Counted from the stretch's first letter, positions 31,205-41,330 are shown. The stretch: 52,751 bases of DNA from a virus (IMGVR_UViG_3300032268_000734:1-52751), one strand, 5' to 3'. Notes: generated by a model from the letters alone, not told the origin. Numbers and translations are program-made.

Positions 31205-31711
31205 GTGTTTAGGCCTGTTGATACTTCAGCCTTTGATCACCCAGAACAATTAAAGGGGTCTTGGATGCATGTTGTTTTCTTTGAGAATCACCCAAACCCT
31301 AATATAGATGGGATAGGCTATCTATATTTTAATGATAAATATCCAAGCGGTTCTTTATTCGTTGGAGATTATATTTTAAATGACTATCCAGATGGATATT
31401 TAACAATGAGAAAAATTGATGATGAAACATACACATCAGGAAGACTCTTTATATCCCCACCACTTAGAAACAAAGGAATTGCTACAGCAGCAACAATCTA
31501 TTGCTTTAGTCTTATGAAACATTGTTTTAATAAAAAGATTTCTCATTTATCTGGATCAGATGTTGCAAACAGGGCAGTAGAAAATGCTTCTAAAGTTACA
31601 AATTTTGATTTTGGAGTAGCAGAAGTAGAAGAAGGAATTCATTTAAACAAAGAATTTTTTGATCAACCTGTAAGGCCATATATATTTTTTGGCAGGAGGC
31701 TTTCCATATGA
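31205..31711 (+). CDS. GNAT-like acetyltransferase fold protein, 168 aa
   Basis: GRLFISPPLRNKGIATAATI (about residues 79-98) resembles the acetyl-CoA binding motif A (R-x-x-G-x-A) and is followed by ATIYCFSLMKHCF and SDVANRAVENASKVTNFDFG, as in GNAT proteins where the last block is the N-R-A motif. GTG start directly after the upstream stop codons. Substrate unknown. Coupled to the next gene by ATGA. Confidence 0.6.
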   Translation: MFRPVDTSAFDHPEQLKGSWMHVVFFENHPNPNIDGIGYLYFNDKYPSGSLFVGDYILNDYPDGYLTMRKIDDETYTSGRLFISPPLRNKGIATAATIYCFSLMKHCFNKKISHLSGSDVANRAVENASKVTNFDFGVAEVEEGIHLNKEFFDQPVRPYIFFGRRLSI

Positions 31712-32124
31712 TAGACTATATTTTGTTTGATGTAAAAGATAACATAGATATCACAATAAAAACATTGATAAAAGACATGTGTAAAGAAAATAAAATAAAT
31801 TATGTAAAGCAAGAATACAAAATTTTATTTTCTAATGAAAAAATGCTTTTAGAAAATAATGAGGTCAAGTTTACTTCTGGTTCAAAAAAAGACCTATCGT
31901 TTTACGGTAAAGTTTATTCAAATAAAAAAGATAAAATTATTGAAAATATTTTCCTAAAAGACGAGACTGTAAAACTTGAACCAAAAGAAACAGACATAAT
32001 CATTATTTTTGGAGGAATAGATAACTCAACAGTTGTAGAAACTGATCAAGAACTGCTATACTTCTATATTGCTCCAAGTCATTTACTTGAAGCACAAAAG
32101 CCAGACTTGTGGCAAAACCTTTAA
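31708..32124 (+). CDS. Hypothetical protein, 138 aa
   Basis: Lys-rich and AT-rich coding; alternating beta strands with TDIIIIFGGIDNSTVVETDQ and the end YFYIAPSHLLEAQKPDLWQN. That ending is seen in some aquatic phage proteins next to oxygenases, but no metal triad is visible. ATGA overlap with the upstream GNAT-like gene suggests a shared function. Confidence 0.6.
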   Translation: MIDYILFDVKDNIDITIKTLIKDMCKENKINYVKQEYKILFSNEKMLLENNEVKFTSGSKKDLSFYGKVYSNKKDKIIENIFLKDETVKLEPKETDIIIIFGGIDNSTVVETDQELLYFYIAPSHLLEAQKPDLWQNL

Positions 32125-32157
32125 TATGATATAATTAATGTAATTGAAAGGTTTTAC

Positions 32158-32871
32158 ATGAACACTATTAGATTTTTACAAATGTATCCAGCGCTAACAA
32201 ACATTGTTCCAGAGCCAGAACAAGCAACAAAGAATGTTCCCTCTTGGTACAAGGATCAGCCAGCAATATCAGGAAGTGATATTCCCGATAGAGGAATAAT
32301 GAGACTTACTGTAAAAAAATGTCAAGCATTCTTTGATGCAATGGCAATGGGATATATTCTAAAAGTTCCATGCGATATATACCTTGACACAACTGATGGA
32401 AACATTAACCTTCAACTTCCTGCTGCTATGAATAAATACTATTCACTGTTAATAAGCGAACATTCAGCAGAGCAGGTGTCTCATTTACCTATAGACAAAG
32501 ATATATATTGTAACAAAATACTAAGAATTCATCCTACTTGGATGGTTCAGACTGATAAGGGCTATAGCACATTATTTACAAACCCAATCCACCAAAGTCC
32601 TTCACCACTAAAGGCTATCGATGCTGTAGTTGACACTGATAACTATTTTACTGACGGGCATTTATCATTTTTAGTAAAGAAGAACTTTAAAGGAACCATT
32701 AAGCAAGGAACCCCAATGTTTCAAGTTTTCCCATTTAAAAGAGAAGACTGGACAATGGAATTAGACAAAAATTTTTCAGCAAAAAAAGTAGAAGAACAAA
32801 GAGATAAGGTTAGATCTAGTTTTCAAAATGGCTACAGACTTAAGTTTTGGCAAAAGAAAACTTTTAAGTAA
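32158..32871 (+). CDS. DUF6065-like phage protein, 237 aa
   Basis: EPEQATKNVPSWYKDQPAIS, then MRLTVKKCQAFFDAMAMGYI and CDIYLDTTDGNINLQ follow the pattern of a family seen in T4-like and other aquatic phages (PxPxxxPxWYK, then KxCxxFxDAMxxGY). Function unknown. Extended -10 TGA-TATAAT (32130-32135) and GAAAGG precede ATG 32158. The family assignment is from memory of the pattern and is uncertain. Confidence 0.6.
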   Translation: MNTIRFLQMYPALTNIVPEPEQATKNVPSWYKDQPAISGSDIPDRGIMRLTVKKCQAFFDAMAMGYILKVPCDIYLDTTDGNINLQLPAAMNKYYSLLISEHSAEQVSHLPIDKDIYCNKILRIHPTWMVQTDKGYSTLFTNPIHQSPSPLKAIDAVVDTDNYFTDGHLSFLVKKNFKGTIKQGTPMFQVFPFKREDWTMELDKNFSAKKVEEQRDKVRSSFQNGYRLKFWQKKTFK

Positions 32872-32894
32872 AACTGTCAACCCATCCTTTAGGT

Positions 32895-32927
32895 AGAGTT
32901 TTGTTTTTCATAAAACTCTGCTATAAT
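32895..32927 (+). promoter_or_regulatory. RNR promoter with operator-like inverted repeat
   Basis: AGAGTTTT / AAAACTCT (perfect 8-bp arms, 32895-32902 and 32912-32919) occupies the -35 region just before TGC-TATAAT (32922-32927). Could be a repressor site controlling nucleotide reduction; NrdR boxes are not obvious. Confidence 0.6.
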
Positions 32928-32964
32928 TAACACTTAATCCGTTTTTGAAAGGACGATACATATT

Positions 32965-34998
32965 ATGTCAGATTTTTTTAGTTTTAAACTTCCAGAGGAC
33001 TTCGTAGAAAAATACAAAAGCCAAGAAAACCCATTTGGGTTTAAGGATGCAGCAGAAAATTCTCTTGGAGAGATTACTTTTATTCGTACGTATTCTCGTA
33101 TGAAGGAAGATGGAACTAAGGAAAGATGGCATGAGGTTTGTCGTCGTGTAATTGAGGGCATGTATTCAGTACAGAAGAACCATGCTAAAGAAAACCGTTT
33201 GCCATGGAATGATTACAAGGCTCAGAAGTCTGCACAAGAAGCATTCCAAAGAATGTTTGAGTTGAAGTGGACTCCACCAGGCCGTGGTATGTGGGCATTT
33301 GGAACTCCTATGACTATGGAGAAAAAGAACTCAGCAGCACTACAGAACTGTGCAATGGTTTCCACTAAAGACCTTGACAAGAACGATCCAGGAGCCTTAT
33401 TTGCTTGGGTTATGGATGCCCTTATGCTTGGTATTGGTGTAGGGTTTGATACAGTGGGACAGGATAAGAATTTCTCAATCTATACCCCAACAGAACCAGA
33501 ACAGGTGTTCGAAATCCCAGACACTCGTGAAGGATGGGTAGAGTCAGTTAGACTTCTAATCAACTCATACCTAAGAGCAAACCAGAGCATTCAGAAGTTT
33601 AACTATGATTTGATCAGGCCTCTTGGAGCCCCCATTAAGGGCTTTGGAGGCGTTGCATCAGGACCTGCACCTCTTATCAAGTTACACGACCAGATAGACC
33701 GTGTAATCGGCTCCAGAGGCGGAGAAGCCCTAGATTCTCGTGCTATCGTAGACTTGGTAAACCTTATTGGTACCTGTGTGGTATCAGGCAATGTTCGCAG
33801 ATCAGCAACTCTCGCTTTGGGTAATGCGGGGGATGAAACATTTATGAATCTAAAGAACTCAGAACTATTCCCAGAGCGTAACTCATTTGATCCAGAGAAT
33901 CCAGGTTGGGCCTGGATGTCTAACAATTCTATTTCAGCAGAAGTAGGAACAAAGTACGAAGATTATGTAGATTTGATTACTGAAAACGGAGAGCCAGGGT
34001 TTATCTGGCTTGATGTTGCTCGTAATTATGGAAGACTAAAGGATGCCCCAGACGGTAAGGATTATCGTGTGATGGGGTTCAACCCATGTGCGGAGCAGCC
34101 ATTGGAATCATACGAACTATGTACGCTTGTAGAAGTGCACTTAAATCGTCATGAATCTAAGGAAGACTTCCTACGTACCCTGAAGTTTGCATACCTATAT
34201 GGAAAGACTGTAACACTTGTTCCAACGCACTGGCCACAAACAAACGGCATCATGCAACGTAACCGCCGTATCGGTACATCATTAACAGGTATTGCATCAT
34301 TTGCAGATCAGCATGGTTTGCCAATTGTTCGTGAGTGGATGGACGAAGGATACAGCAAGATTCGTCACTACGATCATCAGTATTCGGAATGGCTTTGTGT
34401 TCGTGAATCAATTCGTGTAACAACAGTTAAGCCATCAGGATCTGTTTCAATTCTTTCTGGTGCAACTCCTGGAGTTCACTGGGGACCTGGAGGAAACTTT
34501 TTCCTTCGTGCAGTTCGATTTGGAAACACAGACCCAATGATGCATTTGTTCAAGGCAGCGGGGTACACAATCGAAGACGACGTAGTATCAGCAAATACAT
34601 CAGTAGTTTACTTCCCAATCAAGTCAGGTCATCCAAGATCTGAAAAGGATGTAACATTATTTGAGAAGATTGCTCTTGCTGCAACTGCTCAGAAGTACTG
34701 GTCAGATAATGGTGTTTCTGTAACACTTTCATTTGACAAGGAAACAGAATCAAAGCATGTTGTTCCAGCACTCAATATGTATGAGGGACAACTAAAGGCT
34801 GTTTCATTCCTTCCAATGGGAAATACTGTTTATCCACAACAGCCATATACTCAGATTACTCAAGATCAGTATGAGTCTTATATTGGCAAGTTGAAGCATA
34901 TTGATTTTGCTGCTATTTATGATGGAGCAGAAAATCTTGAGGCTCAAGGAGAGATGTACTGCACTACAGATTACTGTGAAATTAAAATAAACAAGTAG
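32965..34998 (+). CDS. nrdJ: Ribonucleotide reductase class II, adenosylcobalamin-dependent, monomeric type (677 aa)
   Basis: Reduces ribonucleotides to deoxyribonucleotides using B12. Seen: PPGRGMWAFGTP, LQNCAMVS (redox Cys), NPCAEQPLESYELCTLVE with the thiyl-radical Cys at about residue 375, VKPSGSVSILSGATPGVH, and the C-terminal redox pair in YCTTDYCEIKI (Cys665, Cys670). The NPCxEQxLExxELC form fits the monomeric Lactobacillus-type triphosphate reductase. Arg codons are largely CGT/CGC, unlike AGA-rich neighbours, suggesting high expression or a different origin. The SD GAAAGGA and operator-like repeat imply controlled expression. No thioredoxin or small subunit nearby is needed by class II. 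Confidence 0.93.
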   Translation: MSDFFSFKLPEDFVEKYKSQENPFGFKDAAENSLGEITFIRTYSRMKEDGTKERWHEVCRRVIEGMYSVQKNHAKENRLPWNDYKAQKSAQEAFQRMFELKWTPPGRGMWAFGTPMTMEKKNSAALQNCAMVSTKDLDKNDPGALFAWVMDALMLGIGVGFDTVGQDKNFSIYTPTEPEQVFEIPDTREGWVESVRLLINSYLRANQSIQKFNYDLIRPLGAPIKGFGGVASGPAPLIKLHDQIDRVIGSRGGEALDSRAIVDLVNLIGTCVVSGNVRRSATLALGNAGDETFMNLKNSELFPERNSFDPENPGWAWMSNNSISAEVGTKYEDYVDLITENGEPGFIWLDVARNYGRLKDAPDGKDYRVMGFNPCAEQPLESYELCTLVEVHLNRHESKEDFLRTLKFAYLYGKTVTLVPTHWPQTNGIMQRNRRIGTSLTGIASFADQHGLPIVREWMDEGYSKIRHYDHQYSEWLCVRESIRVTTVKPSGSVSILSGATPGVHWGPGGNFFLRAVRFGNTDPMMHLFKAAGYTIEDDVVSANTSVVYFPIKSGHPRSEKDVTLFEKIALAATAQKYWSDNGVSVTLSFDKETESKHVVPALNMYEGQLKAVSFLPMGNTVYPQQPYTQITQDQYESYIGKLKHIDFAAIYDGAENLEAQGEMYCTTDYCEIKINK

Positions 34999-35023
34999 TC
35001 TTCTGTGGTAAAATAGACCTATA

Positions 35024-38000
35024 ATGTCTAATCCATCAAACCTATATGCAGAAAAGGTGTTTGCCGAACACCCTACTGGCTTATGGGCTTTAGATGACTC
35101 CGCAGACTATATTTCTTTAATTTCAGAATCTCAAAGAAGTACTTCAGGTTGGAAAATTACTGGAGGAACTTACGAGCAGCCGTCTCAGATACTTGATATT
35201 CCATTTCCAGATAGCCATATTGGAAAGATAACTGCGATACCTACAACTGATCAGTTTGCATCAATTATTGCAGTAAGCCCTGAGATAATGAATCTATCAG
35301 ACTTTAACAAATACTTAAAAACGTTTTCTGTAGGTGGATATTTTTATTCTCAAAGTTCTTATGTTGTGGGCTTTGAAATTGGGTACCAGTATATAGACAC
35401 AACAAGCGGACAAACAGTTATTAATTTAAAAAACTATGACAGTATAATAAACAACAATTGGATTTTTATATCAGAGACATTTGACTGTCCATCAGATGTT
35501 GTAAAAATGCAAGTAGTCTTTAAGATTAACTTTGTTGGCGGATCAAAAGATCCAGATGTATTTTTAGTAAATGGTATAAGTTTGGGACAGTGGTCAGAAG
35601 AGTTTGCTTCAACATCTCTGGGAACTACTCCAATAAATCTTCCTTCTAGCATATCTTTGCCTACACAAAAAGCAGTTGTTGCAAAGTGCTACGGATTACA
35701 AGAACTTGATGGTTATTATCTTGTTTCAGATAACATGCTTAAAGCAAAAAATTCTAGTATCCCATTTGTTTATGGCACTTCAAGCCTTACAACCCTATAT
35801 CCAAATGGAACAAGCCCATCTTTAATCATTCCTGGAGTTGGAATGCTAAATGAATCTGGAAAATTTAAACAATATACTCTTGAGACATGGCTAAGAATAA
35901 ATTCTTACAGCAACGACAAAAAAAGAATAATTGGTCCAATAGCCTCTGAAGATGGAATATATGTAGAAGGCCCATCTATTGGTTTAAAAATAGGAAACGA
36001 ATATAAAACTTACTATATTGGAGAATGGACAAGGCCAATGCTTGTTCACTTAAGAGTTGGAAAAGACACAGCATCTTTAGTTATTAACGGTCAAGAGGTT
36101 ATATCTTTAAATTATTTAACAGAATCTATTTTTCTACCGTCTATGTTAAAAGAAACCGCAAGCCAAGATTGGATAGGTTTTTATGCATATGAGGACGTAT
36201 ACCCAATAGAGATTGACTGTGTTGGAATATACCCATATATTGTTGCAACCTCAGTAGCAAAAAGAAGGTTTGTTTTTGGCCAGGGTGTAGAGATCCCAGA
36301 AAACATTAATACTTCCTACAGTGGTACATCTATGTTTATTGACTATTCGTTTGCAGACTATACATCAAATTATTCATATCCAGGGATAGGCTCTTGGAGC
36401 CAAGGGTTTGGAGACAATGTTGCAATTGAAAACAAATCTCTTTCGGTTGTAGCGCATCCTCTTCCAGAAATATTTCTATCTTCAAAAACAAAAGAAGGAC
36501 TATTCTTAGATTGCAAAACAGCACAAGAAGTTAACGCTGACAATTTCTTTTCTTTTAGACCAAATTCATCTTGGAACTCAGTTTCTGGATATATGTTCTT
36601 TAAAAACTTTGACTTTCTAAATACACCAGTATCCGCATTTTATGGATCTTTTAAGTTGCCTCAGACATCTGCTACGGCTCAAACAATTTTTAAAATTGAA
36701 AAAGAAAATACTAGCAACTACTTTTTAATACAACTACTAAATAATCAAATATCTTATATCATGAACTATGGTGGGAAGATTGAAACACTCTATTCTCCTA
36801 TTGTTGCAATGCCAGGAGAGATAGTTGATGTGGGAATAAACATCCCTCTGTTTGTCTCAAGATTTGGAAACCCAGCCTCAGACTTCTTTGGATCTTTGTC
36901 AGACTTAAGAATGTATGTTGGTGGAGATAAGAGTGGATTATCTACCTTTACTGGAAATATATATACTATAGGGTTTTGCACAAGTTATAATTTTCAAAAA
37001 ATAAAATACTTGTTTAATGAGATAGGAGTCCCAGTTTGGAACGAAGACTTATTTTCTGTTTATCAAAATAATCAAGTAATAAACATAGATGGTGGTCAAG
37101 ACACAACGTCAATCACAACCGTGATGGGGGCGACAGACACTGCGAAAGGTGCACTAACTGGCGGTGGAGTTTTAACGATTGAAGAAGATTCTTTGCTTGA
37201 ACATATTGCAAGTTATACTCTTTTGCCAAAAACTGTTTTTGAAAAATACAAACTTGTAGTATCTTCAAATGCATACTGGGAAGACCAATTGCCTTTAACT
37301 TATTTTGCCGAATCTGTTTTAGACAAAAGAGGGGATCAGTACTTTGATCTTGATTTTATACAATTCAATCTAGACTACCCCGTATCTTCAAAAACAATAG
37401 AGATAGAGACTATACCAGAAGAGTGGACGTATGCGGATCTGTCAAACGATTATGGAGTACCAGTACAAAGATCTTACACATCTTTAGATAATTACTTGTT
37501 TACTGGATACAACGACTACGAAGATTTAAAAAATAAAATATCCAAAGATTATAAACATGATACAGATAATGAGATTGTAAAAAGTTATGTAACTTTTCAG
37601 TATACTAAATTAGGAGCAAATCAGACCTATTACTATTTCACAAAAACCGAAAGACCATCTAAAGATGGAGTCTTAATTCCTGGATCAGACTGGATGACTA
37701 CAAAATACGAAGTTGTAGACAATATGATTATTTATCCTCCATCTGGAGTAGATTTTAAAGATCTTTCACTTGTTACCCATATAGAAATAAATGTTAAAGA
37801 TTCAGAAACAAATAACGTTGCAATTAAAAAACTTTCCTATGCTTCACAAGCACTAAATGAATCTGATGCAAGCCCAATAGGAACACGATTCGGAACTCAG
37901 ATATATCCATATACAAAGAGCGGAATATACTATGATTTTAAAAAGAACAATCCGTTTTCAATTTATACTGGATCTTCTCCCTACCTATACCTAACAAAAA

Positions 38001-38737
38001 CAAGTGGTATACAAATTAGAGGAAAGCATGATCCTCTTGTTAATAGAGGACTTGCTGTACCAATAAACAATACCAGGGCTAAAGGTTTTAAAATAATAGC
38101 AATGCAGATGGCCGTAAGGTTTGATGGAGAATACTTCCCATATGCACCAACTAAAATATTTGAAATTCAGAGCAAAGACTCTTACATAAAGTTCTACATG
38201 GTCGCCTGTGATCCTTCAGGAAGAAGAGCAAAAGTGTATGCAGTAGATGCAAAAACTGGTCTTGTTCAAGACGGTATTGGATTTTATTGGAATGGGAAAA
38301 TAGTAAAAGAACCAATCATAACTCTAAAAGAGTGGGGATTCCTTGGAATAAACTTTTCAAATAGTTTAAACTTTTCATTTTTTGAGGGAGCAGTAAGACT
38401 GACTGGTCCATTGCTATTTAATAGTGTTTCCTATTATCAGTCTACAAACTTACAAGAGGTCCAGAACATAGCAGAAAGACCGTGGTTTAGAGTTAAGGTT
38501 CTAGGCTCCTATCCCCTTGAATGGGAATTTTGGAACGTAGGCTCATTTAACTGGAACAAGGTTCTGGTCTTGTCAGAAACAAGTTTCTATGGAGTAAACC
38601 CATCAGATGTTTATAAGAGTTATACTGGAACAAATAAGATTATCGTAGATGACGACAGGCCTGTAAAGTTTAACGAGTACTCATATATAGTCTTTACCGA
38701 TGTGTTCTGGAATCAGTTTACTCTTGATCCAGCATAA
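35024..38737 (+). CDS. Large LamG/concanavalin-like virion protein, 1237 aa
   Basis: MSNPSNLYAEKVFAEHPTGL begins a protein with at least three LamG-like jelly-roll regions: about residues 280-400 (YTLETWLRINSYSN, HLRVGKDTASLVINGQEVIS), 535-655 and 1020-1130 (AMQMAVRFDGEYFPYAPTKI). Such domains bind sugars. Positioned between the RNR gene and the head genes, it is likely a tail-associated or neck appendage. Extended -10 TGG-TAAAAT lies upstream. Its function is inferred from domains only. Confidence 0.7.
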   Translation: MSNPSNLYAEKVFAEHPTGLWALDDSADYISLISESQRSTSGWKITGGTYEQPSQILDIPFPDSHIGKITAIPTTDQFASIIAVSPEIMNLSDFNKYLKTFSVGGYFYSQSSYVVGFEIGYQYIDTTSGQTVINLKNYDSIINNNWIFISETFDCPSDVVKMQVVFKINFVGGSKDPDVFLVNGISLGQWSEEFASTSLGTTPINLPSSISLPTQKAVVAKCYGLQELDGYYLVSDNMLKAKNSSIPFVYGTSSLTTLYPNGTSPSLIIPGVGMLNESGKFKQYTLETWLRINSYSNDKKRIIGPIASEDGIYVEGPSIGLKIGNEYKTYYIGEWTRPMLVHLRVGKDTASLVINGQEVISLNYLTESIFLPSMLKETASQDWIGFYAYEDVYPIEIDCVGIYPYIVATSVAKRRFVFGQGVEIPENINTSYSGTSMFIDYSFADYTSNYSYPGIGSWSQGFGDNVAIENKSLSVVAHPLPEIFLSSKTKEGLFLDCKTAQEVNADNFFSFRPNSSWNSVSGYMFFKNFDFLNTPVSAFYGSFKLPQTSATAQTIFKIEKENTSNYFLIQLLNNQISYIMNYGGKIETLYSPIVAMPGEIVDVGINIPLFVSRFGNPASDFFGSLSDLRMYVGGDKSGLSTFTGNIYTIGFCTSYNFQKIKYLFNEIGVPVWNEDLFSVYQNNQVINIDGGQDTTSITTVMGATDTAKGALTGGGVLTIEEDSLLEHIASYTLLPKTVFEKYKLVVSSNAYWEDQLPLTYFAESVLDKRGDQYFDLDFIQFNLDYPVSSKTIEIETIPEEWTYADLSNDYGVPVQRSYTSLDNYLFTGYNDYEDLKNKISKDYKHDTDNEIVKSYVTFQYTKLGANQTYYYFTKTERPSKDGVLIPGSDWMTTKYEVVDNMIIYPPSGVDFKDLSLVTHIEINVKDSETNNVAIKKLSYASQALNESDASPIGTRFGTQIYPYTKSGIYYDFKKNNPFSIYTGSSPYLYLTKTSGIQIRGKHDPLVNRGLAVPINNTRAKGFKIIAMQMAVRFDGEYFPYAPTKIFEIQSKDSYIKFYMVACDPSGRRAKVYAVDAKTGLVQDGIGFYWNGKIVKEPIITLKEWGFLGINFSNSLNFSFFEGAVRLTGPLLFNSVSYYQSTNLQEVQNIAERPWFRVKVLGSYPLEWEFWNVGSFNWNKVLVLSETSFYGVNPSDVYKSYTGTNKIIVDDDRPVKFNEYSYIVFTDVFWNQFTLDPA

Positions 38738-38755
38738 TATGGTATACTTATGGTT

Positions 38756-39142
38756 ATGGATTCACTAATAGACCCAAAAACTGGTCAACCAATTGTAAAG
38801 AATGTAAGAAGACAGGTCATTGAAAAGAACTATGACTGGGGACTTTATGTATATAAAAAGGCAAATGGAAAATGGTTTACAGATGGAAATGGCTCTGTTC
38901 TAAACATTCCTTCAGACAAAAACGATATTTCTAGAATGGCAGAATTAAAGAAAACAGCAATGCATTATGGAGACCCAGGAGATGGAACATGCGTATTCGT
39001 TCCAGGATTAACAAGAGTTTCAGAAGAAGAATACTCAGAGCAGGTAGATAGACTAAATGCTGGGCTGATTCCTTCTCTTAATGATCTTGGGGCAGTACAA
39101 GCAGCCAAAGATACAATTGCTAAATATGGAGATGAGGACTAA
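38756..39142 (+). CDS. Hypothetical virion-module protein, 128 aa
   Basis: Start MDSLIDPKTGQPIVKNVRRQ chosen at ATG 38756, seven bases after TATACT (leaderless); ATG 38750 is too close to the -10 box. YDWGLYVYKKANGKWFTDGN is followed by an acidic helical end. Directly precedes the portal gene, so an assembly or connector role is possible. Confidence 0.6.
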   Translation: MDSLIDPKTGQPIVKNVRRQVIEKNYDWGLYVYKKANGKWFTDGNGSVLNIPSDKNDISRMAELKKTAMHYGDPGDGTCVFVPGLTRVSEEEYSEQVDRLNAGLIPSLNDLGAVQAAKDTIAKYGDED

Positions 39143-39144
39143 TC

Positions 39145-40737
39145 ATGGAAGACAACGACTATGAAATTGGTGCACGAATTGATGATGCAATAAAGAAAGA
39201 TGATCCTTTTTCAAAATCAGACCCATTTGTTGGTAATTGGGAAACACTAAAATCTCTTGATGGACTAGAGTCAAACTTTAAAAGACGAATAAGCAGATCA
39301 ACATCAAAAATGGTTGAGCCAACAACTCAATATACAACCGCAGCACTTGCTGGAAAAAGCGGTATTGATGGAGCACAATCAAAAGAGATAAACCCAGGTC
39401 TAGTATACGTAAACGGCTACGGCATGTTTGATGTTATTACTCCACCATGGAACCTATATGAGTTGGCAAACTATTATGATACCTCATTTGCAAACCACGC
39501 AGCAATTGATGCAAAGGTAGAAAACATTGTTGGGCTAGGCTACGAATTTAAGGTTTCTCAAAGAACAATGATGAGGCTTGAGTCATCAGAAGATAATAGC
39601 GCAACACAAAAGGCAAGAAAAAGAATTGAAAGAGCAAAGATTGAAATGCGTGACTGGCTAGAGTCACTTAATGATGACGATTCTTTTACAGCAACAATGG
39701 AAAAGGTTTATACAGACCTTCAGTCAACAGGTAATGGATACTTAGAAATTGGAAGAACAACTCGTGGAGAAATTGGATACGTTGGACATATACCAGCAAC
39801 AACAATGCGAGTAAGAAGGCTAAAAGATGGGTATGTTCAAATCATTGGAAACAAGATTGTTTACTTCCGTAATTTTGGAGCAAAAAATCAAAACCCAATA
39901 ACAACAGACGCCAGACCAAATGAAATTATTCACTTTAAACAATACTCACCTCTCAATACATTCTACGGAGTGCCAGACATTATGTCGGCTATTAACTCAC
40001 TACATGGAGATTCTCTTGCTTCACAATACAATATTGACTACTTTGCAAACAAAGCAGTACCAAGGTACGTTGTAACACTAAAAGGTGCAAAACTCTCTGG
40101 CGACGCAGAAGATAAGATGTTTAGATTCTTACAAACAAATCTAAGAGGGCAGTCACACAGAACGCTATATATTCCACTTCCAGGTGATAGCGAAAACAAT
40201 AAAGTAGAATTTAAAATGGATCCCATCGAAGACGGAATACAAGACGGCTCTTTTAAAGAGTATCGTAAACAAAACCGTGATGATATCCTGGTTGCACATC
40301 AGGTGCCACTATCTAAACTTGGAGGTGGCGATTCTGGATCTATTGCAGCAGCACTTGCACAGGATCGCACCTTTAAGGAACAAGTTGCAAGGCCAGCACA
40401 AAGACAACTTGAAAAAATGATAAATAAGATTGTTCGTGAAAAAACAGACATACTAGAATTTACATTTAATGAACTAACTCTTACTGATGAGATTGCCCAG
40501 TCTCAGATTCTTGAGCGATATGTTAAGAATCAGATAATGACTCCCAACGAAGCAAGAGTCCTTCTAGACATGCCACAAAGAGAAGGTGGAGACGAAGTCT
40601 TGGATCTTAAACCAACAACAGCAGCAGAAGCAAACACAACAAGGGCAAGAGATTCTGAAAGAACTAATAATAATTCCGATAGCACTTCAACTGTTGCAGG
40701 AAGAAATCCAAAAGGTGAGGGAAGGTCTACCCCATAA
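39145..40737 (+). CDS. Portal protein, 530 aa
   Basis: HK97-type phage portal: YELANYYDTSFANHAAIDAK early, IHFKQYSPLNTFYGVPDIMS in the wing, then NKAVPRYVVTLKGAKL and HQVPLSKLGGGDSGS and a C-terminal acidic, low-complexity tail with SRTNNNSD-type residues. Forms the dodecameric ring for DNA packaging and head-tail joining. The terminase is not in the window. ATG follows the previous stop by two bases. Confidence 0.9.
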   Translation: MEDNDYEIGARIDDAIKKDDPFSKSDPFVGNWETLKSLDGLESNFKRRISRSTSKMVEPTTQYTTAALAGKSGIDGAQSKEINPGLVYVNGYGMFDVITPPWNLYELANYYDTSFANHAAIDAKVENIVGLGYEFKVSQRTMMRLESSEDNSATQKARKRIERAKIEMRDWLESLNDDDSFTATMEKVYTDLQSTGNGYLEIGRTTRGEIGYVGHIPATTMRVRRLKDGYVQIIGNKIVYFRNFGAKNQNPITTDARPNEIIHFKQYSPLNTFYGVPDIMSAINSLHGDSLASQYNIDYFANKAVPRYVVTLKGAKLSGDAEDKMFRFLQTNLRGQSHRTLYIPLPGDSENNKVEFKMDPIEDGIQDGSFKEYRKQNRDDILVAHQVPLSKLGGGDSGSIAAALAQDRTFKEQVARPAQRQLEKMINKIVREKTDILEFTFNELTLTDEIAQSQILERYVKNQIMTPNEARVLLDMPQREGGDEVLDLKPTTAAEANTTRARDSERTNNNSDSTSTVAGRNPKGEGRSTP

Positions 40738-41330
40738 TGAACTCTCTGCACAAGTCTGATTTTTTTGATAATGAAACTTTCAATAAAATAAAAGAAAGCG
40801 TTTTAGAAAAAATAAATGACGAGTACGGACTAAGTTATGGTAAAGATTGCACAAGAGAATATAGAATACTTTTTCTTCCAGATGAAATTCAAAATATATT
40901 ATTAGACAGAGCAAGGCAAGAAACTAAAAATGACTCTATAGAGATTATATATAACCAGATAGTTAAGTATCAAATCAAAGACGGAATTGTCCCAGAACTA
41001 AAGCAGCATAGAGACAGGGCAGTTGGCGAATGGGTTATGGACATAGTGATTGATGCTACTGTTGATTGGCCACTAGTTATTGAAGGAGAGAGTTTTTCAA
41101 ATACTGCTAACTCTGTCACCTTCATTTGTGGTGAAGAAGAACTACACTGGAGAGATGCTTTCCCTTCTGAAAGTGAAGAGGACTATGTCTTACTTCTTTT
41201 TGTTCATCTAGCAAACAAAGATAGCAAATATGCAAAGGTGTCCAGAGAGATCCTTGGTATGGGTCAAGAGAGAGCCAACTCTTTCTTGAGAGCAACAGCA
41301 CCATCATGGGGTGGATATCGTAGTTTATAA
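40737..41330 (+). CDS. 2OG/Fe(II) oxygenase-like protein between portal and protease, 197 aa
   Basis: TAATG coupled to the portal gene. The triad is His91-x-Asp93 (KQHRDRAVGEW) and His137 (EELHWRDAFPSE), with the same HWR-[ED]-x-FP block as the 21516 enzyme. An oxygenase in the head operon is unusual; it could hydroxylate a capsid, portal or scaffold protein during assembly. Activity and substrate are unproven. Confidence 0.72.
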   Translation: MNSLHKSDFFDNETFNKIKESVLEKINDEYGLSYGKDCTREYRILFLPDEIQNILLDRARQETKNDSIEIIYNQIVKYQIKDGIVPELKQHRDRAVGEWVMDIVIDATVDWPLVIEGESFSNTANSVTFICGEEELHWRDAFPSESEEDYVLLLFVHLANKDSKYAKVSREILGMGQERANSFLRATAPSWGGYRSL

